Made by a program: the position numbers and the translations under genes
Source: Bacillota bacterium
GTDB lineage: Bacteria > Bacillota_A > Clostridia > Lachnospirales > Lachnospiraceae
Length of the DNA stretch: 48,195 nt
Direction of reading: 5' to 3'
NCBI GenBank assembly: GCA_023443925.1
Contig: JAEZSL010000372.1
Span: 1 to 48,195 of the forward strand
Part shown: piece after piece, positions 8,135 to 16,217 of the stretch
Layout of the letters: every line of letters begins with the position of its first letter
Position numbering within the stretch: position 1 is the first letter of the stretch
Notes under the pieces: model-generated
Told to the model about the DNA's origin: nothing
Databases searched by the model: none
What the model saw: only the letters and a program-made list of their open reading frames with translations

Positions 8135-8169
8135 GACTGCTAAAACTTAATTTAAGCTGCTTTAGCAGT
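8135..8169. repeat. 9-bp inverted repeat, terminator-like hairpin
   Basis: ACTGCTAAA (8135-8143) pairs with TTTAGCAGT (8161-8169). It lies between the minisatellite and the SDR terminator. There is no strong T-run; its role is unclear. Confidence 0.4.
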
Positions 8170-8177
8170 TAAATTTC

Positions 8178-8220
8178 AAAAAATGAGAGGCCTCTCCCGT
8201 AAAATAGAAAGAGAAACCTC
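8178..8220 (-). terminator. Terminator of the SDR gene
   Basis: On the minus strand GAGGTTTCTC pairs with GAGAGGCCTC (10 bp with two G-U pairs) and is followed by TCATTTTTTG. It lies about 26 bp beyond the SDR stop codon. Confidence 0.75.
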
Positions 8221-8245
8221 CCCCAAAATTTTATATAAATTTATC

Positions 8246-9007
8246 TTAAATTGCGGGCATAACCCTTCCGCCGGCTACCGGAATATAAGCGCCGGTAGTA
8301 AAAGCCGCCAGGTCCGAAGACAGGAAGCACACCATATTGGCAATATCCTGATCCGTACCGCGATGCCCCAGAGGAACGGTTTTATCATAATCCGGCTGAA
8401 TTTCCTGATGTTCTGTACGGTCTTTTTCACTAATCGTCCAGCCAGGGGCCACCTGATTAACGGTTATATTATATCTTCCAATTTCCTTAGCCAGACATCG
8501 AACGAGACCATCCAGGCCTCTTTTTCCTGCTACATAAGCGGAGCTTCCTCCGTCAGCCAATGCGGCACATTCGGTATTCATTACAACAATCCGCCCGTAG
8601 CTCTGTTCAATCAGATGAGGAACAAAGGCTTTATTCATATATACATTGTGCATGACACAGCTTTCAAACTGGCTGATGTAGTCTTCCGGGTCCTGATCGA
8701 GAACATTTTTCCAGGTGTACTGTATTACGGCATTGTTAATTATAATATCCGGCTTTCCAAATTCTTCATAGACCTTGTCCCGCATGGCAAAAATACTGGC
8801 CCTGCTGGTGATATCCGCCTGAAAAGCGGCGGAATTTCTTCCCATAGCTTTTATATCTTTTACAAGCTCTTCCGCTTTTTCGGCATTTCTGTGATAATGT
8901 ACGGCAACATCCGCACCGCATTCCGCCAGCGAACGTACGATGCACCGGCCTAGCTGCCCGGTACCGCCTGTTACAATTGCTTTTTTACCTTTTAAATTTA
9001 TATCCAT
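8246..9007 (-). CDS. Short-chain dehydrogenase/reductase
   Basis: A 253-aa classical SDR oxidoreductase of the FabG-like group, using NAD(P)H to reduce or oxidise a carbonyl/hydroxyl substrate. Seen: the TGGTGQLG cofactor motif near residue 12, NNA in IIINNAVIQ, a catalytic serine region (MNTECAALADGGSS), the YVAGK catalytic Tyr/Lys motif, and the C-terminal TGAYIPVAGGRVMP. The ATG at 9007 matches the usual family N-terminus; a GTG at 9028 has a site too close to be convincing, so the start is uncertain. The substrate is unknown. The next upstream gene is the aldolase RhaD, but a terminator separates them. Confidence 0.85.
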   Translation of the reverse strand: MDINLKGKKAIVTGGTGQLGRCIVRSLAECGADVAVHYHRNAEKAEELVKDIKAMGRNSAAFQADITSRASIFAMRDKVYEEFGKPDIIINNAVIQYTWKNVLDQDPEDYISQFESCVMHNVYMNKAFVPHLIEQSYGRIVVMNTECAALADGGSSAYVAGKRGLDGLVRCLAKEIGRYNITVNQVAPGWTISEKDRTEHQEIQPDYDKTVPLGHRGTDQDIANMVCFLSSDLAAFTTGAYIPVAGGRVMPAI

Positions 9008-9252
9008 ATTAACACCATTGAATAACACATCCTTTCCACGATGTGTTCTCTGCCACAGAATAAAATGTAATTAAATATTCCTGTGGCATTCCTTTCTTTT
9101 ATTATTTTATTTCCATTGAAAGCTGCAAAGCAGTCTTCTATTTCGCACTAACGCCCATGCCTTGCCTTCCTGACATAAACCGAGAAGAATACGGCTTTTA
9201 CTATTATCATAGCGTTTATACCGCCGCTTTTCAATATACAAAATAAATTCGA

Positions 9253-9284
9253 AAAAAACACGTTCCATAAAACGTGTTTTTTTC
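9253..9284. terminator. Bidirectional terminator after rhaD
   Basis: AAAAAACACGTT pairs with AACGTGTTTTTT around a short loop. T-runs lie on both strands. It sits about 80 bp past the rhaD stop. The remaining bases of the 353-bp gap between the SDR and rhaD show no supported gene. Confidence 0.75.
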
Positions 9285-9361
9285 AAAGTCAATATTAATT
9301 ATTTTAAATCATATTCCATCGGCAAACCGTTCAAAAAGTTATACTAAATCTATGCCTTATA

Positions 9362-10192
9362 TCATTCCTTATCGTATAAAAACCGCTCAGGCAGTGTTAA
9401 CTTAAAGTCAACTGCCAAATCCCTGAAATTCTGGGATTGTATCGTCTGTAATTTATGAGGAGACATAGACAGGGTTTTAACCAATATCTCCGCAGATTTT
9501 TCAACGGTATGCATAAGTCCGAAAGTCAAATCAAAATCAATACCGGAACAGAACATACCATGATGAGCCCAAATCGCCACATCATATTTTTCCATCAATT
9601 CACTGGTTGCCACCGCAATCGCTCTGCCCCCGGGAACCATCCAGGGAACCACCCCGACTCCGTCCGGAAAAACCACCGGACATTCCGTGGCCATTTCCCA
9701 TAATTCTCTGGTAAATACCTCATCGGATAACGGCAGGACAAAGGTAAGTGCAATTATGTTAGTGGTATGGGCATGGTAAATAACCCTGTGTCTTCCATTT
9801 GTCACCTTTTTCTTAACTTCATGGTTCATCAGATGGGAAGCAAGCTCACTTGTGGGATTTCCTCCGTCTGCCAGCCCCCAGCTTATTCTATAATTTTCAC
9901 CGGCTTCATCCAGTTCTATAATTGCTATACAAGCCTCCGGATCTACAATTATATTTCGGAAGTACTTGCCGCTCCCTGTTACCAGGAAGAATTCCCCTCC
10001 CAAGCCCGGAACCTTTGTACCGATGGGCAGCCACTCCGTATTGGTATTCAGCCTTGTTCTTATGCTGTCAACTTCGTCTGTCTTTAAGCGATAAGATAAA
10101 TTACCTCCGTTGCGTTCATGCCAGCCCTGCATAAATCCGTCATTTGCCATCTTTATGAAACCTTTAACAAATTCCGTATCAAGTACTTTCAT
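9362..10192 (-). CDS. rhaD: Rhamnulose-1-phosphate aldolase
   Basis: A 276-aa class II aldolase of the RhaD family, which splits L-rhamnulose 1-phosphate into dihydroxyacetone phosphate and L-lactaldehyde in rhamnose catabolism. The N-terminal GWHERNGGNLSYRL is diagnostic. The zinc site is visible as Glu116 in NPTSELASH, His140 and His142 in YHAHTTN, and the later His in WAHHGMF; spacing matches the E. coli enzyme (274 aa). Start ATG follows GAAAGGAG. No other rhamnose gene (isomerase, kinase, regulator) is near, so the aldolase is detached from the pathway here; methylpentose use must rely on genes elsewhere. Confidence 0.93.
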   Translation of the reverse strand: MKVLDTEFVKGFIKMANDGFMQGWHERNGGNLSYRLKTDEVDSIRTRLNTNTEWLPIGTKVPGLGGEFFLVTGSGKYFRNIIVDPEACIAIIELDEAGENYRISWGLADGGNPTSELASHLMNHEVKKKVTNGRHRVIYHAHTTNIIALTFVLPLSDEVFTRELWEMATECPVVFPDGVGVVPWMVPGGRAIAVATSELMEKYDVAIWAHHGMFCSGIDFDLTFGLMHTVEKSAEILVKTLSMSPHKLQTIQSQNFRDLAVDFKLTLPERFLYDKE

Positions 10193-10307
10193 ATGCTTTC
10201 TCCTTTCAAACTGCTTAAACTTCTGCTTTCTTACAGTCTTATTGTACTCTTATTTGTTAAAATAGTTAACATCTTGATTTGCAAATAATCCGGACCTTAT
10301 CAGGCAG

Positions 10308-10458
10308 GGTTACTGTTCACTCCCCTGCAAATACGCTTCGCGATGCACACAAAACGCAAAAACAGCGTTTTGGCGCTGCGATTCTCCGGTTTTCTGTGAC
10401 TTTCGCTTCGCTGCACTCACAAAAAACACGTCACGTTTGTTACCTGTGAACAGTAACC
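10308..10458. mobile_element. MITE-like element with 13-bp terminal inverted repeats
   Basis: GGTTACTGTTCAC (10308-10320) and GTGAACAGTAACC (10446-10458) are perfect terminal inverted repeats around 125 bp of non-coding sequence. The inside holds a hairpin CAAAACGC/GCGTTTTG and several degenerate TTCGC blocks. It fills the gap between the GNAT gene and rhaD. No transposase is present, so it would be non-autonomous; it may also act as a 3'-end hairpin for the GNAT transcript. Confidence 0.6.
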
Positions 10459-10484
10459 AGACAGGTTCAAACCCAGGCCGGAAA

Positions 10485-11387
10485 TCACATCCTGCTGCTA
10501 TTGCACTCCCATAAGGTAGCGGTGCCGACAGGCCTCATACCAATGCTATAGTAAAACTGCTGGGATGAACCCACCAGGACCAGCTTTGCACCTCGTTCTC
10601 CAACACGTCTGATACCTTCTAATACTGCCGCCTTTCCAAGACCCCTTCTGCGGTAATCCGGATCTGTTGCCACCGGTTCGATTACTGCAAACCCGCCTGC
10701 GGGATCATACCACATTCCGCAGTAGGAGACGAAATTCCCTTCCGGGGATACCACCGCTACTTTCAGATTTAAATCCACATTTGGACGAAGTATTTCATCC
10801 TTTGCTGCCAGCTCCTGTTCTTTAGAAAAATGAAATTCTCCTTCACCATCCAGTTCATGGTTGAAACCTTTCCATAAAACACGCCCATACTGGTATAAAT
10901 CATAGGTTTCTTTCATATCGGTAATGTGAAAACCTTCGGGCAGTTCATATGCTGTGGAAGAAAGCTCTGTATAAAAAGCAGCATTGCATTCTTTGTTTTC
11001 TGTAGCTGTAAATCCAAGCTCAGCCGCAATATTCTGAAATTCCTTATCGGAATCGGAAATTACTACCGAAAATTTTCCGTCTTTAGAAAGGTTCTCCCTT
11101 GCATATAAAAGCATTTCTCTTTTCAAAGCTGCATAGTGGGGTAAAGCCAGACAAAAAGCCTGTCCCGGCTGACAGTCATAAAGAGCCGTCCCTATTATCT
11201 CCCCCTCCTCTTCCCAGATACCGATATTTCCCAAATAAGATTTATCCAGATAAGAGTGAGTAATCATCCAGTCCCATCTTACGTAAGTATATTCCATGCT
11301 TCCTAATCTAACCAGAAAATCCCTTACTTTATAATACGCTTCGGTAATGCCGGCTTGTTTTGTATACCGTCTGAAATTAAGTGCCAT
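10485..11387 (-). CDS. GNAT family N-acetyltransferase
   Basis: A 300-aa protein with a C-terminal GNAT domain (residues about 150-298). The acetyl-CoA pyrophosphate-binding motif A is DYRRRGLGKAAVLEGIRR, preceded by the strand GGFAVIEPVATDP and followed by AKLVLVGSSQQFYYSIGM (the usual aromatic FY..GF-like end). The N-terminal half (YTKQAGITEAYYKVRDFLVR and onward) looks like a degenerate first GNAT-like domain, as in two-domain members. Start ATG follows AAGGAGGAG. The acceptor substrate is unknown. Confidence 0.85.
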   Translation of the reverse strand: MALNFRRYTKQAGITEAYYKVRDFLVRLGSMEYTYVRWDWMITHSYLDKSYLGNIGIWEEEGEIIGTALYDCQPGQAFCLALPHYAALKREMLLYARENLSKDGKFSVVISDSDKEFQNIAAELGFTATENKECNAAFYTELSSTAYELPEGFHITDMKETYDLYQYGRVLWKGFNHELDGEGEFHFSKEQELAAKDEILRPNVDLNLKVAVVSPEGNFVSYCGMWYDPAGGFAVIEPVATDPDYRRRGLGKAAVLEGIRRVGERGAKLVLVGSSQQFYYSIGMRPVGTATLWECNSSRM

Positions 11388-11480
11388 ACTTACTCCTCCT
11401 TTTTCAGATATTATAAACAGATTCTGATAACTCTAAAATACCTACTTTATATATAATCAATTCTGCCACACAAATATTGA

Positions 11481-11537
11481 GCTGCTGCAAAATCATAAAC
11501 TATACTCCAAGAGAGTAAATTTATAATTTGCAGCAGC
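11481..11537. repeat. Hairpin with CTGCTGCAAA arms
   Basis: GCTGCTGCAAA (11481-11491) pairs with TTTGCAGCAGC (11527-11537), with further ATAAA/TTTAT pairing inside. It lies in the 253-bp gap between the GNAT start and the end of the large membrane protein. It shares its arm sequence with the hairpin at 36028-36103. Confidence 0.55.
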
Positions 11538-11640
11538 CCATTCATGCTATAATTTATTATTTTCCCGTTTATTTTAAAGAACTTCCTATATTAAGCATTT
11601 TTTCTAATCAGGAACTATTTTCAATCTGTTATACATAACA

Positions 11641-13023
11641 TCAGCTGCTTATCTCTTCTTCGCCGTCTGCCGGCATATCTGAAGAGATCTGCTCCATGGC
11701 AATTACCGTATCCTGTTTTAATCCATCTGTTGTATCCGAAGCCGTATGCTCATGTCCCTCCCGGTTTATTTGGAATTGTAAGGCATACAATACGCCGGTA
11801 AATACTAATACAGATATAACCATACCGGCTCCCATACCGTAAATCAGAAAACTGACAGTGCCAAATAGAGCTTCCAGAATAACCGCTAGAAATGATAGTG
11901 CTATTCCGGCAGCAAATCCACAAGCTGCAGATTTTAGTACATGATCGTAAAAAACTTTATCCGGTTTAACATAGAAATAACGAGTATAGTATAGAAAAGT
12001 CCAAAAACCAAGACAGGCCTTGTTTTCCGTAAAGATTCCAAGCAATCCGAACAACGCAAGCAGACTTATGAAACCTAATTTGTTTTTTGTATGTATTGCT
12101 TCTGAATGTAGAAAATTTGTACTTACTCCCTGAATGAATAATCTTCCATTCTTTTGTAACGCAGACCAAAATGCCGGTATTCCCATTCCGTTTTTAAAAA
12201 GAATTATTTTTTGTCCGGCTTTGTTATCCTCGGCATAAACATCATCCTCATAAATTAATTCTGTGCTAAAATCCTCTGCCGGTAAATTTTCCACATCCTC
12301 TTTATCCTCGGGATATAAAACAATTGTGCCGACTATGCTGCTGCTAACATAACGGTGAATATCATATTCCGGCTCTTTATCTTCTTTCTTATCCTCTTCT
12401 TTCTCTGCTAAACCGCTGTCTGCAGTTTGTGCATCTGCATTTATTTCTGCCTCTGCCTGCATAACTTCCTGTTTAACTGCCTGCATCTCTTCCTGAATCT
12501 CTTCCTGCATATTCTCTGCCGGAACAGTTACTTCCTCATCCGGTTCTATATCAATTTCAGATAATAATTCTGTTTCCTCTTCCTCCTGTACGTCATCATA
12601 TCCGATATTGACCAGAGATTGTTTGCAATCCAATTCTTTAATAACACATTTTTCTTTTTCAATTGTATCAAGCTCTACAATCTCCCTCCTCAATGTGTTA
12701 ATGGAAGCAGCCTTATATTCTATAATCTTTTTTTCCGCACCAGTTTTTGCTGTCTTTTTATTTCCGCCGCCCTTATCCGGCTGTTTTTCTGTTACTTTTA
12801 TTCTTTGCCTGACAGGTTTACCAATTTTTTTGTAGACGGTTTCGGCATTATTAAGGCTTAAAATAGATCGTTCACAGTCCACTTCTTCAATTAAGCAATT
12901 GTTTACATCCTTTGGTCTTGCGCTGATCTTTCCTTTAAACTGTACTTGTTCCGCTTTCAGTTTTTCATAAAAGGATTTAGGATAAACAACTGATTTGTAG
13001 TTTTTGACATTATTTATTTGCAC
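11641..13023 (-). CDS. Large acidic protein with C-terminal DUF3796-like membrane domain
   Basis: A 460-aa protein of unknown function. The C-terminal third (residues about 318-415) has four hydrophobic helices, GFISLLALFGLLGIF, CLGFWTFLYYTRYFY, AAGIALSFLAVILEALF and GAGMVISVLVFTGVLYAL, and resembles DUF3796 (KLGF...LLGFFT...LGFW). The long N-terminal part is hydrophilic and very acidic in the middle (many Glu, EEIQEEMQ repeats). It holds two copies of a motif: LIEEVDCERSILSL (about 44-57) and VIKELDCKQSLVNI (about 125-138), sharing I-x-E-[VL]-D-C-x-x-S. Start is GTG with GAGGTGA 6 nt upstream. The gene is alone and transcribed away from the glycan island. Confidence 0.7.
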   Translation of the reverse strand: MQINNVKNYKSVVYPKSFYEKLKAEQVQFKGKISARPKDVNNCLIEEVDCERSILSLNNAETVYKKIGKPVRQRIKVTEKQPDKGGGNKKTAKTGAEKKIIEYKAASINTLRREIVELDTIEKEKCVIKELDCKQSLVNIGYDDVQEEEETELLSEIDIEPDEEVTVPAENMQEEIQEEMQAVKQEVMQAEAEINADAQTADSGLAEKEEDKKEDKEPEYDIHRYVSSSIVGTIVLYPEDKEDVENLPAEDFSTELIYEDDVYAEDNKAGQKIILFKNGMGIPAFWSALQKNGRLFIQGVSTNFLHSEAIHTKNKLGFISLLALFGLLGIFTENKACLGFWTFLYYTRYFYVKPDKVFYDHVLKSAACGFAAGIALSFLAVILEALFGTVSFLIYGMGAGMVISVLVFTGVLYALQFQINREGHEHTASDTTDGLKQDTVIAMEQISSDMPADGEEEISS

Positions 13024-13459
13024 GAATCTTCACCTCGTATAATTATTTTTGATAACATATGAGAACCGGATTTCTTAATTTAACAGGATGAATCCTGTAA
13101 CACACATCTGTTGTTTGTCGGTGAGACCAAAGAATCTGCAGAAAGTATAATACAATTTAAATAGAATGTTTCTTACTTTTTGTGTTTCACTATTTATATT
13201 GTTTTCCTTAGAGCGAGACACAAAATTACCCCCTTTTATATTACTTTGCCGAAGAGCTTACTTCTGTTCTGCAGCAAGTATAGCTATTGCATTTATAGTA
13301 TATGCAGCACCACGAAAAAGTTGATTTATTTACCATACCCTTTTTTACTTCGTAATCTCAATTACCTAACAATAAAATAAGAAATAAATAATGTAGCAAT
13401 TTGAACAGAACATCATAAAATAGAGTTATGATAAACTTATAAGGAAAGGTTATGACCCT
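13024..13459. other. Divergent promoter region before the glycan island
   Basis: These 436 bp separate the minus-strand membrane protein from the plus-strand glycosyltransferase. At 13414-13422 CATAAAATA matches the -10 element CATANNNTA of sporulation sigma factors E and K, 38 nt before the GT2 start, but the -35 position reads GC instead of AC. No gene or RNA is recognised. Confidence 0.35.
13414..13422 (+). promoter_or_regulatory. Possible sigma-E/K type -10 element
   Basis: CATAAAATA fits CATANNNTA. The matching -35 dinucleotide is one mismatch from AC at 16-bp spacing. This is a weak, AT-rich match given for testing only. Confidence 0.3.
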
Positions 13460-14359
13460 ATGTTGCCTCCGCTTCTAAGTTATGTTACTTTTAACCGCTT
13501 AGGTTTAACCGTTAAGAATTTGAGCTCTATTCTTGAATCGGACGAAGATTTTGAAATGCACATAATAGATAATAATTCAACCGACGGAACCTGGAAATAC
13601 ATTCAAAGTTTAAAAGACAGCCGCATAATCTCAAAAGCACGCTTCAGTGTAAATTTCGGTCAGATTTACGCCATTAACCTAAACCTGGTGAAACGAAGAC
13701 CGGATCAATTTTTTATAACCGTCGATAATGATGTTTTTTTCGAAACTAAGGATTGGATCAGCCGCTTCTTAAAAGTATTTGAAGCTTTTCCTGAGGTAGG
13801 ACTTCTTGGCTTACAAAAGGGGCAGCCTTATCCGGAAGAACTTCCGCCGGTAATACCTAAAGTAAAAGACAGCGTTTTTTATCTTGAGCTGGATAACTCA
13901 ACCCCGAACATAGAAAAAAATTATGTACCTGGCTGCTGCATGTGTTTACGCCCTGAACTGATGAACGAAATCGGCTACTGGTGCGAGGAAAATTGTTATG
14001 GTGAGGTGGAATTAGCCAACCGGATAAATAACTATACTTCTTTTAAGACCGGTCTGGTTCCCAATATCAGCATTAAAATGCCCCAGACTCTGGACTGCAG
14101 TACCTGTCAGTACAACTCCCAGTGCACCCTTAACAAAGTAACAGAAACCTGTTTTACAAATTATAAAAAACTATATAAAAATGATGAGTTTAAGCAATAT
14201 TTCAAATGGAAATTTGAAGAAACCGTAAATGATCTAAAGAGCGGTGCCCGTCCCGTTTACTGTGCTTCCGCCAATGATGGTACCTCTATGATGGATCACA
14301 TTTTTAACAGTGAGTGGGCAATGGAGAATTTTCATTACTATATAAACAACGCAAATTAG
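13460..14359 (+). CDS. GT2-type glycosyltransferase (paralogue 1)
   Basis: A 299-aa family 2-like (GT-A fold) glycosyltransferase. The N-terminal nucleotide-sugar site shows YVTFNRLGLTVKNL and HIIDNNSTDGTW (about residues 34-45), and the metal-binding DxD is ITVDNDVFF (Asp89, Asp91). After VPGCCMCLRPELMNEIGYW comes a cysteine cluster C213-x2-C-x5-C-x8-C231 that is identically spaced in the two paralogues at 16218 and 17612. The C-terminal end (VYCASANDGTSMMDH, then WAMENFHYY) is shared too. It has no signal peptide or membrane segment. It is the first gene of the island, 39 bp before the aminotransferase. The transferred sugar is not known. Confidence 0.85.
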   Translation: MLPPLLSYVTFNRLGLTVKNLSSILESDEDFEMHIIDNNSTDGTWKYIQSLKDSRIISKARFSVNFGQIYAINLNLVKRRPDQFFITVDNDVFFETKDWISRFLKVFEAFPEVGLLGLQKGQPYPEELPPVIPKVKDSVFYLELDNSTPNIEKNYVPGCCMCLRPELMNEIGYWCEENCYGEVELANRINNYTSFKTGLVPNISIKMPQTLDCSTCQYNSQCTLNKVTETCFTNYKKLYKNDEFKQYFKWKFEETVNDLKSGARPVYCASANDGTSMMDHIFNSEWAMENFHYYINNAN

Positions 14360-14398
14360 AATATTAATATTTGCAAGCCCTGGGAGGTGGAATACAGT

Positions 14399-15529
14399 AT
14401 GTTAGAACCCTTTGAAAAACCTTTCTATATCACCCAGCCATTACTGCCTGATATGGACGAATTTAATGAAATGCTGAAAGTTATATGGGCTAGCAAACAG
14501 CTTAGCAACAATGGAACTATGGTGAAACAGCTTGAAAAGGATCTTACCGCTTTTCTGAATGCGGATTATCTGTCGGTATTCTCAAACGGAACGGTAGCGC
14601 TTCAGCTGGCCTGTAAAGTATTAAGACTGACAGGAGAAGTTATTACGACCCCGTTTACTTTTGCTGCTACGACTCATTCACTGGTCTGGAATAATATAAA
14701 ACCCATTTTTTGTGATATTGAAGAAGATACCTATAATATGAATCCCGAATTGATCGAATCTCTGATTACGCCGGAAACTACCGCAATCATGCCGGTGCAT
14801 GTATTTGGTAATCCGTGCAATTTGGAAAAAATCCAAAATATCGCTGATAAATATGGTCTTAAGATAATTTATGATGCCGCCCATGCCTTTGGGGTTAAAG
14901 TTAACGGAGAACCGATTGCACACTTCGGCGATGTTTCCATGTTTAGCTTCCATGCTACAAAAATTTATCACACCATCGAAGGCGGTGCTCTTACCTTTAA
15001 AGATCCTTATCATAAAGAAAGAGCAGATTCCCTGAGAAACTTTGGTATACGATATCCAGATATTGTCATGGAACCCGGTACAAATGGAAAAATGAATGAA
15101 ATACAGGCTGCTGTCGGCGTTTTACTTATTAAACAGGTGGAAGAAGAAATTGAAAAAAGAAAAGTAATTACCGATCTGTACCGGCAGCTGCTCAAGGAAA
15201 TCCCTGGCATTATAACCAGCCGTGATATAGAGGGGGTTACACATAACTATGCATACTTTGTAATACGCGTAGATAAGGATGAGTACGGTCTCTCCCGGGA
15301 TGAACTTTTTGAAAAATTAGCCGGATATAATGTTATCGCCAGGAAGTATTTCTATCCGCTGTGCAGTAATTTCCAATGTTACAGAGATTATCCGTCCTCA
15401 TCAAAAGATAATTTACCAGTAGCAAATAAAATCTCTGATATGGTCCTTTCACTTCCGCTGCACGGCAGAATGCTGGAAAGCGATGTGGAAAAAATCTGTT
15501 CCATAATTAAAGCTGTACATGAGGGTTGA
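14399..15529 (+). CDS. DegT/DnrJ/EryC1 sugar aminotransferase
   Basis: A 376-aa PLP-dependent aminotransferase of the DegT/DnrJ/EryC1/StrS family, which aminates nucleotide-linked keto-sugars. Seen: SNGTVALQLACKVL, TTPFTFAATTHSLVW, DAAHAFGVKVNG (PLP-contacting Asp), and the lysine motif FSFHATKIYHTIEGGALTF, where Lys forms the Schiff base. The HATK-x-[FY]HT-x-EGG form is like VioA/FdtB-type enzymes that make dTDP-4-amino or 3-amino-6-deoxyhexoses. I use ATG 14399 because GGGAGG is 11 nt upstream; the GTG at 14387 overlaps that site. It is followed 3 bp later by a PglD/NeuD-like acyltransferase, which suggests an N-acylated amino sugar as product. Confidence 0.9.
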   Translation: MLEPFEKPFYITQPLLPDMDEFNEMLKVIWASKQLSNNGTMVKQLEKDLTAFLNADYLSVFSNGTVALQLACKVLRLTGEVITTPFTFAATTHSLVWNNIKPIFCDIEEDTYNMNPELIESLITPETTAIMPVHVFGNPCNLEKIQNIADKYGLKIIYDAAHAFGVKVNGEPIAHFGDVSMFSFHATKIYHTIEGGALTFKDPYHKERADSLRNFGIRYPDIVMEPGTNGKMNEIQAAVGVLLIKQVEEEIEKRKVITDLYRQLLKEIPGIITSRDIEGVTHNYAYFVIRVDKDEYGLSRDELFEKLAGYNVIARKYFYPLCSNFQCYRDYPSSSKDNLPVANKISDMVLSLPLHGRMLESDVEKICSIIKAVHEG

Positions 15530-15532
15530 TTT

Positions 15533-16195
15533 ATGAAAGACATAGTTATTATTGGTGCCGGCGGCTTCGGAAAAGAGGCTGCACAACTCATAAAAGAGAT
15601 TAATAAGGATAAGAAAACCTGGAATCTGCTAGGTTTTATAGATGAAACCACAGAGAAACACGGATCACAAATTAATGATACTACCGTCCTTGGAGGTTTT
15701 GACTGGTTTGACAATAAACCGGTAAATAAAATATGGGCTGTTTGTGCTCTTGGAAATCCAAGAGATAAATATATTCTGTTAAAAAAAGCTTCCGCTTACA
15801 AAATAAATTATGCTACTTTAATTCACCCGGATGCCAAACTGAGTAAATATAGTGAATTGGGATTTGGCTGCATTATTTGCTGCAACTCTTTTATATCCGT
15901 TAATACTAGAATAGGTAATCATGTGTGTATTAATCCGGGCTGCGGCATCGGTCACGATACCGTAATAGAAGATTATACTTCCCTTTACTGGAATGTAACC
16001 TTATCCGGAAATGTATATATCCACGAAGGTTGTGAAATAGGTTCAAAAGCAATCGTTATACAGAAAAAGACTGTTGGCAAGTGGAGTATTATCGGTGCAG
16101 GGGCAGTTATCGTCAGGGATATGCCTGAAAACTGTACGGCTGTAGGTGTGCCTGGAAAAATTATTAAAATAACGGACCATGACCCAACAAATTAA
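15533..16195 (+). CDS. PglD/NeuD-like sugar O/N-acyltransferase
   Basis: A 220-aa left-handed beta-helix acyltransferase of the PglD/NeuD/PerB family. The N-terminal Rossmann-like part, MKDIVIIGAGGFGKEAAQLI, is the sugar-nucleotide binding domain; the C-terminal part carries hexapeptide repeats (IGNHVCINPGCGIGHDTVIE, SGNVYIHEGCEIGSKAIV, IGAGAVIVRDMPENCTAVGV). The likely catalytic His is in GHDTVI. Family members acetylate amino sugars such as UDP-4-amino-bacillosamine precursor. Coming right after the aminotransferase with a 3-bp gap, it probably acylates that enzyme's product. Confidence 0.88.
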   Translation: MKDIVIIGAGGFGKEAAQLIKEINKDKKTWNLLGFIDETTEKHGSQINDTTVLGGFDWFDNKPVNKIWAVCALGNPRDKYILLKKASAYKINYATLIHPDAKLSKYSELGFGCIICCNSFISVNTRIGNHVCINPGCGIGHDTVIEDYTSLYWNVTLSGNVYIHEGCEIGSKAIVIQKKTVGKWSIIGAGAVIVRDMPENCTAVGVPGKIIKITDHDPTN

Positions 16196-16217
16196 ATTAT
16201 AGAAAGGACTGCTGACA

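Noticed and set aside
7811..8143. Open frame of 110 codons with pentapeptide repeats
   Set aside because: It lies in the 15-bp minisatellite, starts with TTG without a ribosome binding site, and a 14-bp unit changes the frame of the repeat midway.
8183..8953. 256-codon plus-strand frame opposite the SDR gene
   Set aside because: It is a shadow of the well-supported SDR gene on the other strand and has no ribosome binding site or domain.
9107..9292. 61-codon frame between the SDR gene and rhaD
   Set aside because: It runs through the bidirectional terminator and shows no ribosome binding site or family features.
13180..13380. 66-codon plus-strand frame before the glycan island
   Set aside because: Its composition is that of AT-rich intergenic DNA and no ribosome binding site is present.
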